The notes under the pieces: model-generated
What the model was told of the DNA's origin: nothing
What the model saw: the letters and a program-made list of their open reading frames with translations, nothing else
The model's database searches: none
In this document: piece by piece, positions 11,175 to 21,338 of the stretch
How positions within the stretch are numbered: position 1 is the first letter of the stretch
Layout of the letters: the number at the start of each line of letters is the position of its first letter
Origin: Apostichopus parvimensis
Lineage: Eukaryota > Echinodermata > Holothuroidea > Aspidochirotida > Stichopodidae
Length of the DNA stretch: 36,758 bases
Assembly: GCA_000934455.1 (NCBI GenBank)
Contig: KN882811.1
Span: forward strand, 107,970-144,727
Direction: 5' to 3'
Position numbers and translations under genes: made by a program

Positions 11175-12854
11175 GTAAAGCAGTTTAAAGTTGCCTTGAC
11201 TAGCTGCGGTTAGGTACTCAACTAGCAGAGTGCACACTTGTTTGCCAGCAGTGGATAACTATATATACCTGTGATATTCTTTTGATCTACAACAGTGTTC
11301 ATAATATATATATATAGTGCTGTGTGATCTATTGAACTCAATTATTCTTTTTTATTACAGTTGCTTTTTTCAATTAGATGCTATCCAGGTGGGCTTCCAG
11401 TTTTCTTTTCAAAATTTTAGTCTATTCAGGAAGATACTATTGTCTGGCGTTACAAAAGAATCTTTTAATTAGGTGCATGCAATGACCACTCGTGTCGTAG
11501 TAGGGGTCCCGATCGGTATCCAGTGACTCGTGCAAAAGTCGATCGGTGTTTTGATAATATCTCGGTCTTTGTTTTTCTTTCTTTGAGTATTTAGTTTCTT
11601 TTGTTATTAATTTTAGATGCTTTACGAAGCAGGTTTTAAGTGGGATCATCTGGACGACGTCAAGTCTGGCTGCCGGCGTGCTTCTATTTAAAGCGGTACA
11701 AAAGGTTTCCACCTCCCCCGGAATGCTTCAGCACAATTGTAGTCTATATTGAAGCCTCCGACCGTTCATAAACTCTGTTACATTGGCACCCTTGTCTTGA
11801 TATGTTTACATAAAGCTTAATTGTTGTTTCTTGGGAAAACACAAGTTTTTGACTGTATGAAGTTGACTTAAAGAATGTTAACACAAAGTACAGGAATATT
11901 GTGTCACATGTGAAGAATGGCAAATTGTGTCACATGTGAAGAATTGCACAGTGTGTGCAATAGACTTCTGTCTGGTCTCTGTTAGCTGTTCTGAGCTAAT
12001 CATGGTAGACCTGCTACTTTTATCCCTTTTTGATTCCTTGCCGGAGGCAAAAGGAATCTTTTCGATGGTGATGGCGTGTGTGTGTGTATGTATGTGACAC
12101 TTGCTTGTAAGCACGGTAACTCAAAACGTTGATGTTGGATTAACTTCATACTTTGGTATGTGGATGCGTCTTATTGAGTACAAAGTTCAATGGTCATTTG
12201 GGGTCAACAGAGGTCAAAGTTTGAAAACTTTGTGAACATGGTAACTCGAAAAGTACATCTTTGTTGAACTTCATATATGGGCATTTAGATTCAGCTTGTT
12301 GAGTACAAGAACCCTATTGAAATTGGTGGAGGTCAAAGGTCCTTTGAGGTCAACATTTTAAGTGAAAGTCTGAAAATTTATCTGTGAATTCTCCAATGCT
12401 ATGATTTTCTTTTGGTGAACATAGTTTGGTCAAATTCAGTTCAGTTTTAGTTCTGTGAAGGGGTCTATATAGCTAGGTCTTCAATGAAACCTATCAGGCA
12501 TCCAGGTAATGAAATCTGCTTCAGAGTTTATTCTCTTGCTTTAAACATGCACTTAAAACCTGTTTTCAGTTTATCCTCTCTGAGCTTAAAGGGGTCAACG
12601 AGTTATCCCAAATGGGCACAAACTGGCTCAAGGGGTCAAATGGTTATCTCAAATGGTGGGGGAGGGGGGGCAAAATTGGACACTTTCTCTAATATATTTC
12701 ACAGTGTATAAACAATGTCACTTAAGCTCAGCAATTAATGAAAGGATTGCCAGCTCAACATTGGTCAAATGTATCTCAATTTCACATCGGAAGACTGTTC
12801 TTTCTTGGATATCGAAACATTTTGGTGTAAAATTCTATACAGTAAATTTGCCTT
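11175..12854 (+). repeat. Copy 2 of the large duplicated block
   Basis: Counterpart of 9132-11124, about 300 bases shorter because two of the 145-base units are missing. It has small differences throughout, for example TATATATATAGTGC against TATATAGACTAGC near its start. It keeps the palindromic E-boxes (11904-11913, 11930-11939) and DR1-like variants at 12184-12196 and 12330-12342. Variation in tandem unit number plus scattered substitutions is what two alleles of one locus would show. Confidence 0.85.
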
Positions 12855-13503
12855 ATGAGGGAATGGACATGGTTGATGCCCAAAAGGAATTGTGGACATA
12901 ATTAAGTCAGATAGTTACTTTGAGTTTTGAGCAAATTGTATGGTAAGGAATCACAGAGCTAACTTGCTTTCTTGGTTCTTCCATGCCTGCTGCCATGTAT
13001 CTTGTTAAGAGTTGCCGATGTTATTAGGCCGATGACCTTATATACAGATCACACTTAAACAGCAGCAGCAACAGTCCATGCAGGGCTTTTTCGTAACAAT
13101 GGTTTAGAAATTGGTTTTAAAATTCTCATTTTTCAGCTCTGGTTAGAGTCATAATGGTGCAAGATTTGACAAATCTAGCTGTTTTATTTGGTCACATCCC
13201 GTCACTTTTATAGCTCGGTCCAAGAAGGTCAGCTCTTCATCCACCTGTCATATTAGCCCATTTTGGAATTTTAATCCTTCCTGCAGCCAGGTTAGCACAC
13301 CTGTTCGTTTGCACTTCCTATCTGGTTTGGCCTAGGCGGACAGGGTCTTCAAGATGATTTTGTTTACGGTATAATTTTGATCTCCTTGCCATAATGGAAT
13401 CTATGGTTCCTTATACAGAATCACACAATAACCAGAGCAAACATATACAGTACTACAGTATTAAACCAGCTGGTACCACTCATATACTAGAGCAGGGCCT
13501 ATA
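12855..13503. other. Gene-free stretch
   Basis: No gene or recognisable repeat. It is the right flank of the duplicated block and shows no homology to the left flank before 9132. Confidence 0.4.
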
Positions 13504-13511
13504 CTTAGTGT
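13504..13511 (+). repeat. 8-bp target site duplication, left
   Basis: CTTAGTGT directly precedes the CAGTGGCGG terminus and is repeated exactly at 13914-13921 after the other terminus. An 8-base duplication is diagnostic of hAT-type insertion. Confidence 0.9.
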
Positions 13512-13913
13512 CAGTGGCGGAGCTAGGGGTATTGGTCAAGGGGGGCGAGAATGGTCTGTAGGGGCGCTTTCGACACTATCTAAGCAGAGCGCCACCATAG
13601 GTTGGCGCGGAGCGTACAGAATTTTTTTGAGTAAAGATACTCCCTAGATCGCCAGAAATGACCCTTTCCGGGCCTTGCTAATTTGCAGATAAACAAAGAA
13701 TAAATAGGTGTAATCGCCATTTTGTCAGAAAATTACACCAACAAAATGTGACAAATGTCAATAGGTATTTGAGAGCGCAATAAAAAGTCAATAATCGCGA
13801 ATAAGTAAAAAGTGGTAAAAAGTGGTAAAAAGCTGAAAAGGGCGCCAGCAGTCCATTTGAGTCCGTCAGGGGGGGCATCCGCCCCCTCTGACTGTATGGA
13901 CGCTCCGCCACTG
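13512..13913. mobile_element. hAT-type MITE, 402 bp, non-autonomous
   Basis: The element starts with CAGTGGCGGAGC and ends with GCTCCGCCACTG, a perfect 12-base terminal inverted repeat. It is flanked by the 8-base direct duplication CTTAGTGT. Further imperfect inverted similarity includes G-rich blocks near both ends (around 13540 and 13870). The interior includes tandem AAAAGTGGTA words near 13808. There is no transposase: the frames inside are short and continue into flanking DNA. The CAGNGGNGG-like terminus plus an 8-base target duplication place it in the hAT superfamily. The intact duplication suggests the insertion is fairly young. Confidence 0.9.
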
Positions 13914-13921
13914 CTTAGTGT
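13914..13921 (+). repeat. 8-bp target site duplication, right
   Basis: Exact copy of CTTAGTGT at 13504-13511, immediately after the right terminus of the element. Confidence 0.9.
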
Positions 13922-16101
13922 CATCAGTTAGCATATTAGTAGCAAGTACAACGTGAGTAAGACTGCAAAATTAGAACTCCCTTTGGTATCAGTTCGAGTG
14001 AGTACAAGGCTGTATACGTGTGTTAGAGCTACTTCATCTTGCACCATCATGTCTAAAATGTCCCGAGTACAAAAGTAGAAGTAGAAGTACGTGTCAAGTT
14101 CATATCCATGAGAGCTATAGAGGCACAGGCCAATTGATGTGTGCTAGAATGTGAGTACAAGTATATTTAATAAGGACTCACTCCTTAGGTCTAATCCTTT
14201 CAAGCACATCATTGTTTTCAAATCAGTTTTGAATTATATGAAACTGACTTCCCGCAAACACTCACTACATAGTTGATAGTGTGATAGTAGGCTACTGTAC
14301 TGCCAGCCAGACTAAAATATTAAATTCAAACTTTATCAGCAAAATTCCCCTTTAAATACAAATTTGAAAAGAATGTTTCTTAGAGGACAATTGCACACTG
14401 AACCTTCCTATACTTTCAGTTGAACTCTGCAGTGTCAGGGTTAAATATATTTTCAAACCGATCCTTATACTCTTCACACTTTAACCCCCGAAATAAGGCC
14501 TCTATAAAGGGTGATGCACAGTCTCCTATTAAAAGTACTCTGTACACATGTCTCAGGATCTGCCTTCAAAAGTTGGCACCAAATGTCTGGAACCCCACCT
14601 GATGTGGCCTGTTAAAAGTGTGACAATGGAGGGCTTTTGTTAGAGTGTGTCATGTTTGCACATTTCATGAAAAGCTGAAAATGAGGGTTTTGCATTACGC
14701 TCTATTAGTGTCAGTGGAATCTCAATTAGTAGTCGATCCAGATCCCATTGGTTTGGCATTGCTAGTTGCTACAATGACAAACAAAAGTACTGTATAAGCT
14801 GAGCTTCAAAGCATATTAGGAAGGAATTTATTCTTTCTCTCTCAAATGACCTACCAAAAATAGAACTTAGAAAAGCTCCTTCTAATTAAGAAAAGGGCTA
14901 TCCAGGGATTGGTTCATTTAAATGATTCTACATCTTGGGAAATCTGGTTAACCCCAACCATTTTGCTGTGTCTTGGAGACTTGCTTGAGTGTTAATCTCT
15001 GCTTTGGGACTAAGGTGTGTATATTTTGAAGTATCCCAAATGGCCAGTCACATTAGCCTAGATTTGTAGCCTCTGATGGGGCGACAAGAATGTCACTCAG
15101 CCTCTATACCCATGACAGTGTCAGATTGGAATTGCCTCTTTTAGCGGTTCCCTTTTAGGTCTCCTCAAGATTTACGCCTCGTAAATTAGAGGCTAAATTA
15201 ACACATGAAAACAATAGGAATGTACTCTCAGCATGGTTTTAAATTATACCATTCAGACAAGGTTATTAGAGTAAAATGTTAACCCTTAAAGAGGCTATAT
15301 ATATATCTGTTAGTTATTCTTGATGGAGTTTATCAGCAAGAGAGCTATAATCCACTAACATAGATACTTTTAAGTAATTTTATTCTTTTCAGCTAGATGA
15401 ACTTATGAAAATCTGTGAATTTCCTGCATCCTCTCTTTACAGATATCTTCAGTGTAAACCATGCACACTTTCCAATCATCTCCCTAATGTGCAGAGATTA
15501 TTAATATTTTTTGCACCAAGGCTTTATAGCAAGCCGAAAGGTTAAAAAGAAGGGATTCCACTGCATGGTGTGCAGACCTTATAAAAGCCTAGTTAATTAG
15601 GACTTTGTAAAGTTAAAAAGTGACGTTTGACCCCATTTCTTCCAAAGAACAGTTGAAATTACGGTCCTCTTCTAATTTTCTTATTTTTTTATAGGTCTGT
15701 GTGATTGTAACAAATGCAAGTTTTTTTATTGCATAAAAAAATAAATAAATAAATAAAAACTTTCCCCAAGATTGATTAAACTAATATTTGAATTTGTGTT
15801 CACAACAAAACGAATCATTATAAAGTATTACTTTCTAGCTGATTAAGCAGCGAATATTCACATAAAATCTGTTCCTTTATCTGATCAACAGTGGGAAAGG
15901 TTCCTGTTGATATTATTTATTTCCTGAACTAGTATGGACCTGGGAGTTAGCTAGCTGCTACTGTTTTGACACTAATAGCCTCAGGATACCAGACTTAAAA
16001 CTAATTGCTTACAGTAGAAATGAGAATTGTGGATAGAGCTAATAGGTTAATTCTATGTGCTGGAGACTTGGATGAAGCACCTCATGATGGATGTTTGTGC
16101 C
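13922..16101. other. Gene-free stretch
   Basis: About 2.2 kb without a supported gene. Simple sequence includes an AAAT run at 15735-15761 and a TA run near 15297-15306. I see no transposon termini or RNA gene. Confidence 0.45.
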
Positions 16102-16102
16102 A

Positions 16103-16143
16103 ATGGGGGGGGGGAGTGGGCGGGCTGGGGGAGTGGGGAGGGG
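16103..16143 (+). repeat. G-rich tract with G-quadruplex potential
   Basis: A run of about ten G, followed by GGGCGGG, GGGGG, GGGG and GGGG, each separated by one to three bases. More than four G-tracts with short loops satisfy the usual G-quadruplex pattern on the plus strand. No promoter or gene start is evident nearby. Confidence 0.6.
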
Positions 16144-16221
16144 AAGAATTTGTTTACCCTTGCTAGTCATTTCTTCAGTTAGTTGATTGATTTGGTATTT
16201 TTACTATCAATTTCAATGCAG

Positions 16222-16340
16222 CAGATATGTGCACTTATGTCATATCAAGGTACTTGGGATACAAATGAACCAAAATTTGTTCTCTTCCCAAGTGGGCAAT
16301 CATCAAAAAGTATTTTCTTGCCCTTCTAGGTGGGATCCAG
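16222..16340 (+). CDS. Weak candidate exon of an unidentified gene
   Basis: A pyrimidine-rich tract ending in TTTCAATGCAG precedes the segment, and CCAG|GTAAGA, a very strong 5' splice site, follows it. One frame is open across all 119 bases, entering with one base and leaving one. It includes HLCHIKVLGIQMNQ and ends near CPSRWDP. The frame stays open on both sides, and the peptide does not look conserved. Another frame gives a 37-codon ATG-initiated reading ending at TAG (16328-16330). The splice signals are the only real support. Confidence 0.15.
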
Positions 16341-17082
16341 GTAAGAAGGAATGGGGGATGATGAGTGTGGAGGGGGGGGGGCAGCTTGGTGCCCTGGTCT
16401 TATATATTGGTTTATATTTTTTTCTTTACCAGTTCATAACATTAAACCAAATATTTGTTTTGGGGAAGCTGTTGAATGTATGTTTGGTAACTGTATACCA
16501 TAGGATATCCTGAGAGAGAGAGAAAAGAGACATCCACAAAAACTAGTTTTTGGTTCTGAGAAATAGTTGGTTTCTTTTGGAAATGTATTTGTGTCTTAGA
16601 TCATAAAAATGGTACATCTCAAAATGACTGATTAAGGGTTCGTAGGATGAGGTAACTGTTCGACTTCTTGTTAACCTTTTCCAGGGATCACCTTGTACCT
16701 CCGAAAAAAAGATAACGCTGTTTTTTTTTTTACCTTGAGACATATCTGAGCACCCTGAAGAAGTCCTTAGGGTTAAACTGATGGTAAAATGTGACAACCT
16801 ATAATATGGACCTTATTGCATTATATGTGTAGTCAGATATAAGGCTTTCATGGTAGAATTAAGCCACCTGGAAGAAATGTCAATTTCTTGTGAAGTTTTT
16901 AGTAAATTCAATAAAGGCTTTGGCAAAACAATCTGAGAGTTTGACCATGGGAAACTGATTCTGTCGAAATTAAGAAATTACGTTGGACTTAAGTTAATTG
17001 ATCTTAAACACCTTTCAGGTCAGGTTACTGTATCTGGACTGCTGAGGTAGCTGGTGAATTTAAAGCAGTATAGTCAGCTCCA

Positions 17083-17122
17083 GTATGTATGTATATATTT
17101 ATATATATACATATACATATAT
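17083..17122. repeat. TA-rich microsatellite
   Basis: Alternating TATG, TATA and CATA words over about 40 bases. Simple repeat, no further content. Confidence 0.8.
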
Positions 17123-17240
17123 CTCTAGAGTAAGGTAAAATATGTCACCAAAGCAGAACTAGTATTGTTCGATACAGGTGGCAAATGCCTACAGTGGAAT
17201 AACGACTGACCGGGTTTCAAACCTTTTGAGAAACAATATA

Positions 17241-17313
17241 AGCGTCATAGCCTAGTTGGTTAGGGTGTCCGCATATAAAGCGGGAGGCCCGGGTTCGAAT
17301 CCCGGTGGAGGCT
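17241..17313 (+). pseudogene. tRNA-like sequence, likely tRNA pseudogene or SINE head
   Basis: The 73 bases fold as a tRNA. The D arm is GCCT/GGGT (17250-17266), the anticodon stem TCCGC/GCGGG around loop ATATAAA (17268-17284), and the T arm CCGGG/CCCGG around TTCGAAT (17289-17305). TAGCCTAGTTGG is a perfect Pol III A box and GGTTCGAATCC a perfect B box. Loop positions 34-36 read ATA, nominally for tyrosine TAT, but eukaryotic tRNA-Tyr normally has GTA and an intron. The acceptor stem is broken: 5' AGCGTCA against 3' TGGAGGC has mismatches at pairs 1, 2 and 4. This favours a tRNA pseudogene or the head of a tRNA-derived SINE. No clear poly(A) tail or target duplication was found, so the SINE boundary stays open. 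Confidence 0.8.
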
Positions 17314-17672
17314 GTAAGTTTCTTCAATGTTCTAGATTTTCCAACTCACTACGATTTCAATTATATATAAATAGATATATGGTGTGAGATCTTTGTTTGC
17401 AACATGGAAGCAGAGGTTATCTTTCATTCTTTGAAACTTTTTAACATCATTATATTAATATTAGTTGCTTGGTATTGCTGGATAAATTATTCCATGTATG
17501 CATGGAGCTCCATTTTTTTCTTTTTGCAACATGGCAGTTTGAAAATAGAGATGGATGGATGATGTATATTGTTGATCCATGATTCGTTGATCATGAATAG
17601 CGTGTTGTTACCTTTTCTTAGCAACTTTTCATCTTTCTATCTTCTATCACACTTTTAAATTTTAAATACCAG
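17314..17672. other. Sequence after the tRNA-like element
   Basis: No gene is visible. The first 60-70 bases could be the body of a SINE, but no second copy exists in the window to show it. The last 60 bases are pyrimidine-rich and end in AAATACCAG, a plausible 3' splice signal. Confidence 0.35.
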
Positions 17673-17723
17673 AACTGGATTGCTTTTCCGACTTTAAGAA
17701 AGTACCCGGGCGTCCGGTACCAG
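17673..17723 (+). CDS. Candidate internal mini-exon 3 of an unidentified gene
   Basis: A pyrimidine-rich tract and TACCAG precede 51 bases that end CCAG|GTGAGC, close to the consensus donor. In the phase inherited from the earlier candidates (two bases in, one base out) the segment reads LDCFSDFKKVPGRPVP. A second frame is open too, so openness alone proves little. Local GC content around CCCGGGCGTCCGG is clearly above the surroundings, as for coding DNA in an AT-rich genome. Same phase at both ends, so it is skippable. Together with 1265-1319 this is the best-supported coding candidate in the window. I do not recognise the protein. Confidence 0.33.
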
Positions 17724-18285
17724 GTGAGCTTTTTTCCTGTTGATGTTGACTCAAGGTTTATTAACTTCAAAATCAGTTAAGCGGTCGCTGGATATCCTGG
17801 GGGAGGCATTGCTGTCTACTGCAATTATCTTCTCCTTAAATATTTCGGCAGAAACAGGCTCGCATATCAGTGTCGAGAGTCACAATCAATTTATGGGACG
17901 CAATTAGAAAAAGACTTGAGGATTTGAGAAATATACAACTCATCATCATAATGGATAGTTAAGATGTTATGTTATATATTATCAGGGCCTTGTAGTGCAC
18001 AGTAGAGGCTATGCTTAAAGATGGAAATATCATTCAAGTTTAGACATCGACAGCTCATCATAACTGTCTGGAAGATAATTGAATCTATGTTAGCTAGCCA
18101 GGTTATGCAACAGACCGCCAGTCAAAATAAATTTCTTTGGACATTTCCAAGTACATTGGGATGTGCTTAAAGATTCAATGCTTTTCATTTTGAATTATGT
18201 TGAGTCGTAACTTTCAAACTGTAAGCAGCTAGGAATTTTGTTAATTGGCCGTCTTTGTACTCACTTTCCATAACTGAAGCAGACT
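17724..18285. other. Gene-free stretch
   Basis: Possible intron sequence after the candidate exon. No repeat or RNA gene is seen. Confidence 0.4.
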
Positions 18286-18337
18286 TTACTGGGGTTATCA
18301 ACAGTGTGGCGCCCATCAACAGAAATTTGCAAGTGGG

Positions 18338-18612
18338 GAAGGGGGGGGGGGAGGACAGGGGAAGCTACAGCAAAATGAGAGAAACAGTTGGGGGGCACAG
18401 GTATCAGCAGGAGTGTGGAGCCTTGAAGCCTTGTCGACGCGGGGTACAGTGGCCTGCCATGGGACCCCTCATGGGGAGTGGGGGTGGGCAAAGCCAGCTG
18501 AAGCTTTGCAGTTTCCATCAATTACAGAACAGTGGCCTGCCATGGGACCCCTCGTTGGGGAGTGGGGGAGGGGGGCAAAGCCAGTTGAAGCTTTGCAGTT
18601 TCCATCATTAAC
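18338..18612 (+). repeat. G-rich tract and 83-bp tandem pair
   Basis: A ten-base G-run near 18342 is followed by two copies of an 83-base unit starting with ACAGTGGCCTGCCATGGGAC at 18446 and 18529. Both contain GGGGAGTGGG, GGGCAAAGCCAG and GAAGCTTTGCAGTTTCCATC. The copies differ mainly in the G-rich middle. Open frames on both strands run through the pair only because stop codons are rare in it; I treat those as non-coding. Confidence 0.8.
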
Positions 18613-18695
18613 CTCAGGGGCCTACACTGTGTTGGTAGGTTATATCCCTGGATTTCATTCACCTGTCAGCAAACTAAACATTTACTTCGTTCCTG

Positions 18696-18880
18696 GCTTA
18701 CCTGTCTCCTCACAACCTTAGCACCTCATTCTACCGTGTCTAGTATGCCCTGGTAATCTTTTAACACTGTGCACCCTCAGCGACCGGTTCCCCCGGTCGT
18801 TGCCCTTCTCATTCTACCATCCAAAGTGTTTACACATACGTTTTCATAGTGGTGCTAAGGTTGTGAGGAGACAGGTAAGC
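18696..18880. mobile_element. Hairpin MITE with 30-bp perfect terminal inverted repeats
   Basis: Bases 18696-18725 (GCTTACCTGTCTCCTCACAA onward) are the exact reverse complement of 18851-18880. The 185-base unit folds into a long stem with a 125-base loop. Inside the loop is a small perfect hairpin, CGACCGG-TTCCC-CCGGTCG, at 18781-18799. Related partial copies occur at 29046-29084 and 32852-32885. The first of these includes bases before the left arm (TTTACTTC), so the true element probably extends outward by about 15 bases. No transposase frame and no certain target duplication were found, so the superfamily is not assigned. Confidence 0.8.
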
Positions 18881-20965
18881 TTGTCACTCGTAAATATATA
18901 AACCAGTAAGTTTTATCATAACAATGGGGGGGGGGGGTGAAAGGAAGCAACCATAGAAGTAAAAACTTCCATGATATCTAAGATTTCAAATTTTCCTTTT
19001 ATTCAGTTTGTTCTTAGTAAGTATAAAACCTGGAGAGGGTGATCTGTATTTTAGTCTGCCCTGCAATGGGTACAGTCTGTCAAAGGCATTTATATGCATG
19101 AATAGTGATATAAACGAGTAGCCTACTTAATAGGATAATGATCTTCTCCACTGGTTCACAATTACTGCATATAAATACCATATTGCGGTTGGATAAAAAA
19201 ATAAATAAAAAAATAAGGGGTGGAGAGTTGCAAAATGATGTCATATTTGGTCATACTTTCATCGATAGGGGGACCAGAAAATTTCAGGTATATTAAAGTT
19301 GATGAAAATAGTAAGAAACTTCTTGTCGGGGACCATCTGGCCAGGAAAGGTGCAATGAAATGAAGGCAACCCCGATGCAACCCCCCCCCCCAAAGTACAT
19401 CACAATTGAAAAAATTGACGGGCAGGAAGGCATGCCCTGCAAAATTACACTTGTTTGTGTTCAGTTCAAGCTCTGTGGGGAAAAGGAGTACTATTGATCT
19501 GTTGTAGACTAATCTTTGTTTTTCCTTTTTTTTGGGGTTTGAAAAGTTTGCGTACAGGACCAAGTTATAAGACAAACAGGAAACTCCTGGATTTTAGAAT
19601 GATCATTAAGTCTACATCAGTTATTTGACGAGTAAACATGTGTAAACTCAGCCATTTCAGAGTTTCTTTCTTTGAATCACGGCGGATGGAGGGAGAGAAA
19701 AAAAAAAGGCTTGCAAACCCTATACAGCGAATGAACGGAAGGAGGAGGGGATTCACAGTATGTATTATTCATTTTTAAAAGACTCGGCTCGTGTAATTCC
19801 TTTTAATAACAGAAGTTATTTTCAGGTTTTTGGGTAAATCTGATTGCTCTGCAGGGTTAAAGCCTTTTCAGACCATTAGCAAAAAAAAAAAAAAAGTGTA
19901 GGCTCGTCAAAAGCTTTCCACACAGTCCTTTTGACTGCAGCTTGTGTTTGATTTATTTGTGATTTGTTATTCAACTTTGCCAATTGCTCTTGGCCAGCCA
20001 GGGAATGAATTTTCAGGGCAGTATAATTGTAAGCATTCCTGTGGTTTCATTAAGCAAGCTTGCAGCATCAGCTAGATAATAACTCTTTTACATGTTTAGC
20101 TAAACTCAAAGAAATGCTAATAGTTTTGAAACTTTGCTCCCTACCCTCACTTCGTCTGTCAGCTGATTATGTGTCCAGGGGTTATTGACTTGTTTCAAGC
20201 AGATTTCAAGGGTTGGACAGATTCAATATTGACCCAAGAATTTTGAGATATTTGAATACTTAAGTTGCATTCCTTGTTGCACCTCAGTAAAAGGGTCGCA
20301 TTGAGACAGGTGCAATGGACATTTGTAAATTTCTTTGCGGACTGTTTTGAGTTCTGACAAGTGACACCTCAGAGAGGCATTGCTCGAATTTCTTTGAAAT
20401 TCAGGTCAAGGGTTGCTCCTCCTGATCCATCTCCAATACTTGCAATTGCAGTACGTTTAGTGCTGTATGCATTTTCCGTTGGATTTTGCTATGCATATAT
20501 TCGTCCACTCTTATAGGGAAAAGTAAAGACTTCGTCGCCTGAAATCATTCACTTTTGCTTTAGCCCACCGACATTGCAGCAGGCCAAGTAGCCTGCACAT
20601 TTGCGAACAAAATCTTGCCGTCCTCTGCGTTTTGTTAATTTATTGTAGAAAAGTAGGGTCCTGGAAAGGATGTGGAATTTGCCAATTTGGAGGCTATTGA
20701 AATGCACTGACCAGCATACAAACAACTGTGTAGGCAATTGATCATAATGCTTTCTAGGAGTATTGCAACATTAATGATAATAGTAGAGTTAAAGGAATTG
20801 TGGGTAACCTCCAATACCATAGCAGCTTAAATCAAAACCAAAACTAATCCATCAGTCCGTCCGTTAATTTCTACCATCATAAACATGAGTATTTTCGCAT
20901 ACATTGCGGCTATAACTACATTGGTATGTGTGCAGTATACTCTAAATGCCTTTATCCCCTGTCAG
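18881..20965. other. Gene-free stretch including the longest open frame
   Basis: A ten-base G-run lies near 18927, a C-run of about eleven at 19380-19391 and an A-run near 19880-19894. The minus strand has an open frame of 137 codons at 19162-19575. It includes a glycine run from the C tract and ends in low-complexity aromatic residues. It resembles no family I know, and I read it as chance. No RNA gene is seen. Confidence 0.4.
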
Positions 20966-21338
20966 ATACCTAAGTACATTCAGCTTATAAAGTGTTTTGT
21001 AAATTTCAAAGGGTAAGTATAACACACAATGTCAGTACACACAATGTCATACATATGATCTCCACAAATCTATATATATTTATATATATTTGTTTGCTAA
21101 TGTAATCATCATTGTACTGTCACAATTTGACAATGTTGAAAATATTTGGAGATTTTCACTTAGGAATATATTTCATGATTGTTGGTAGAGGACCATACAC
21201 ATACATAAAGTGTGAACTGCCAACTATTGTACGGTATAGTGTTATTGAATTACAGTTGCTATGGAGAAAGAACATAGATGCATATGGCATGCATGCCTGT
21301 ATTATCAGTTAAAATCTCTCAGTATCTGGGGGAGGAGG

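Noticed and set aside
18255..18721. Overlapping plus-strand frames of 118 and 102 codons
   Set aside because: They run through the G-tract and the 83-bp tandem pair in different frames; openness comes from the repeat.
18871..18880. ACAG|GTAAGC donor-like site
   Set aside because: It is part of the MITE inverted repeat arm and is explained by that element.
19162..19575. Longest open frame, 137 codons on the minus strand
   Set aside because: Crosses a C/G homopolymer, ends in low-complexity aromatic residues and shows no domain or motif. This length is expected by chance in 36 kb.
20966..21012. 47-bp segment with good acceptor and AGG|GTAAGT, reading IPKYIQLIKCFVNFKG
   Set aside because: It must enter in phase 0, which conflicts with the candidate series, and at this size one open frame is expected by chance.
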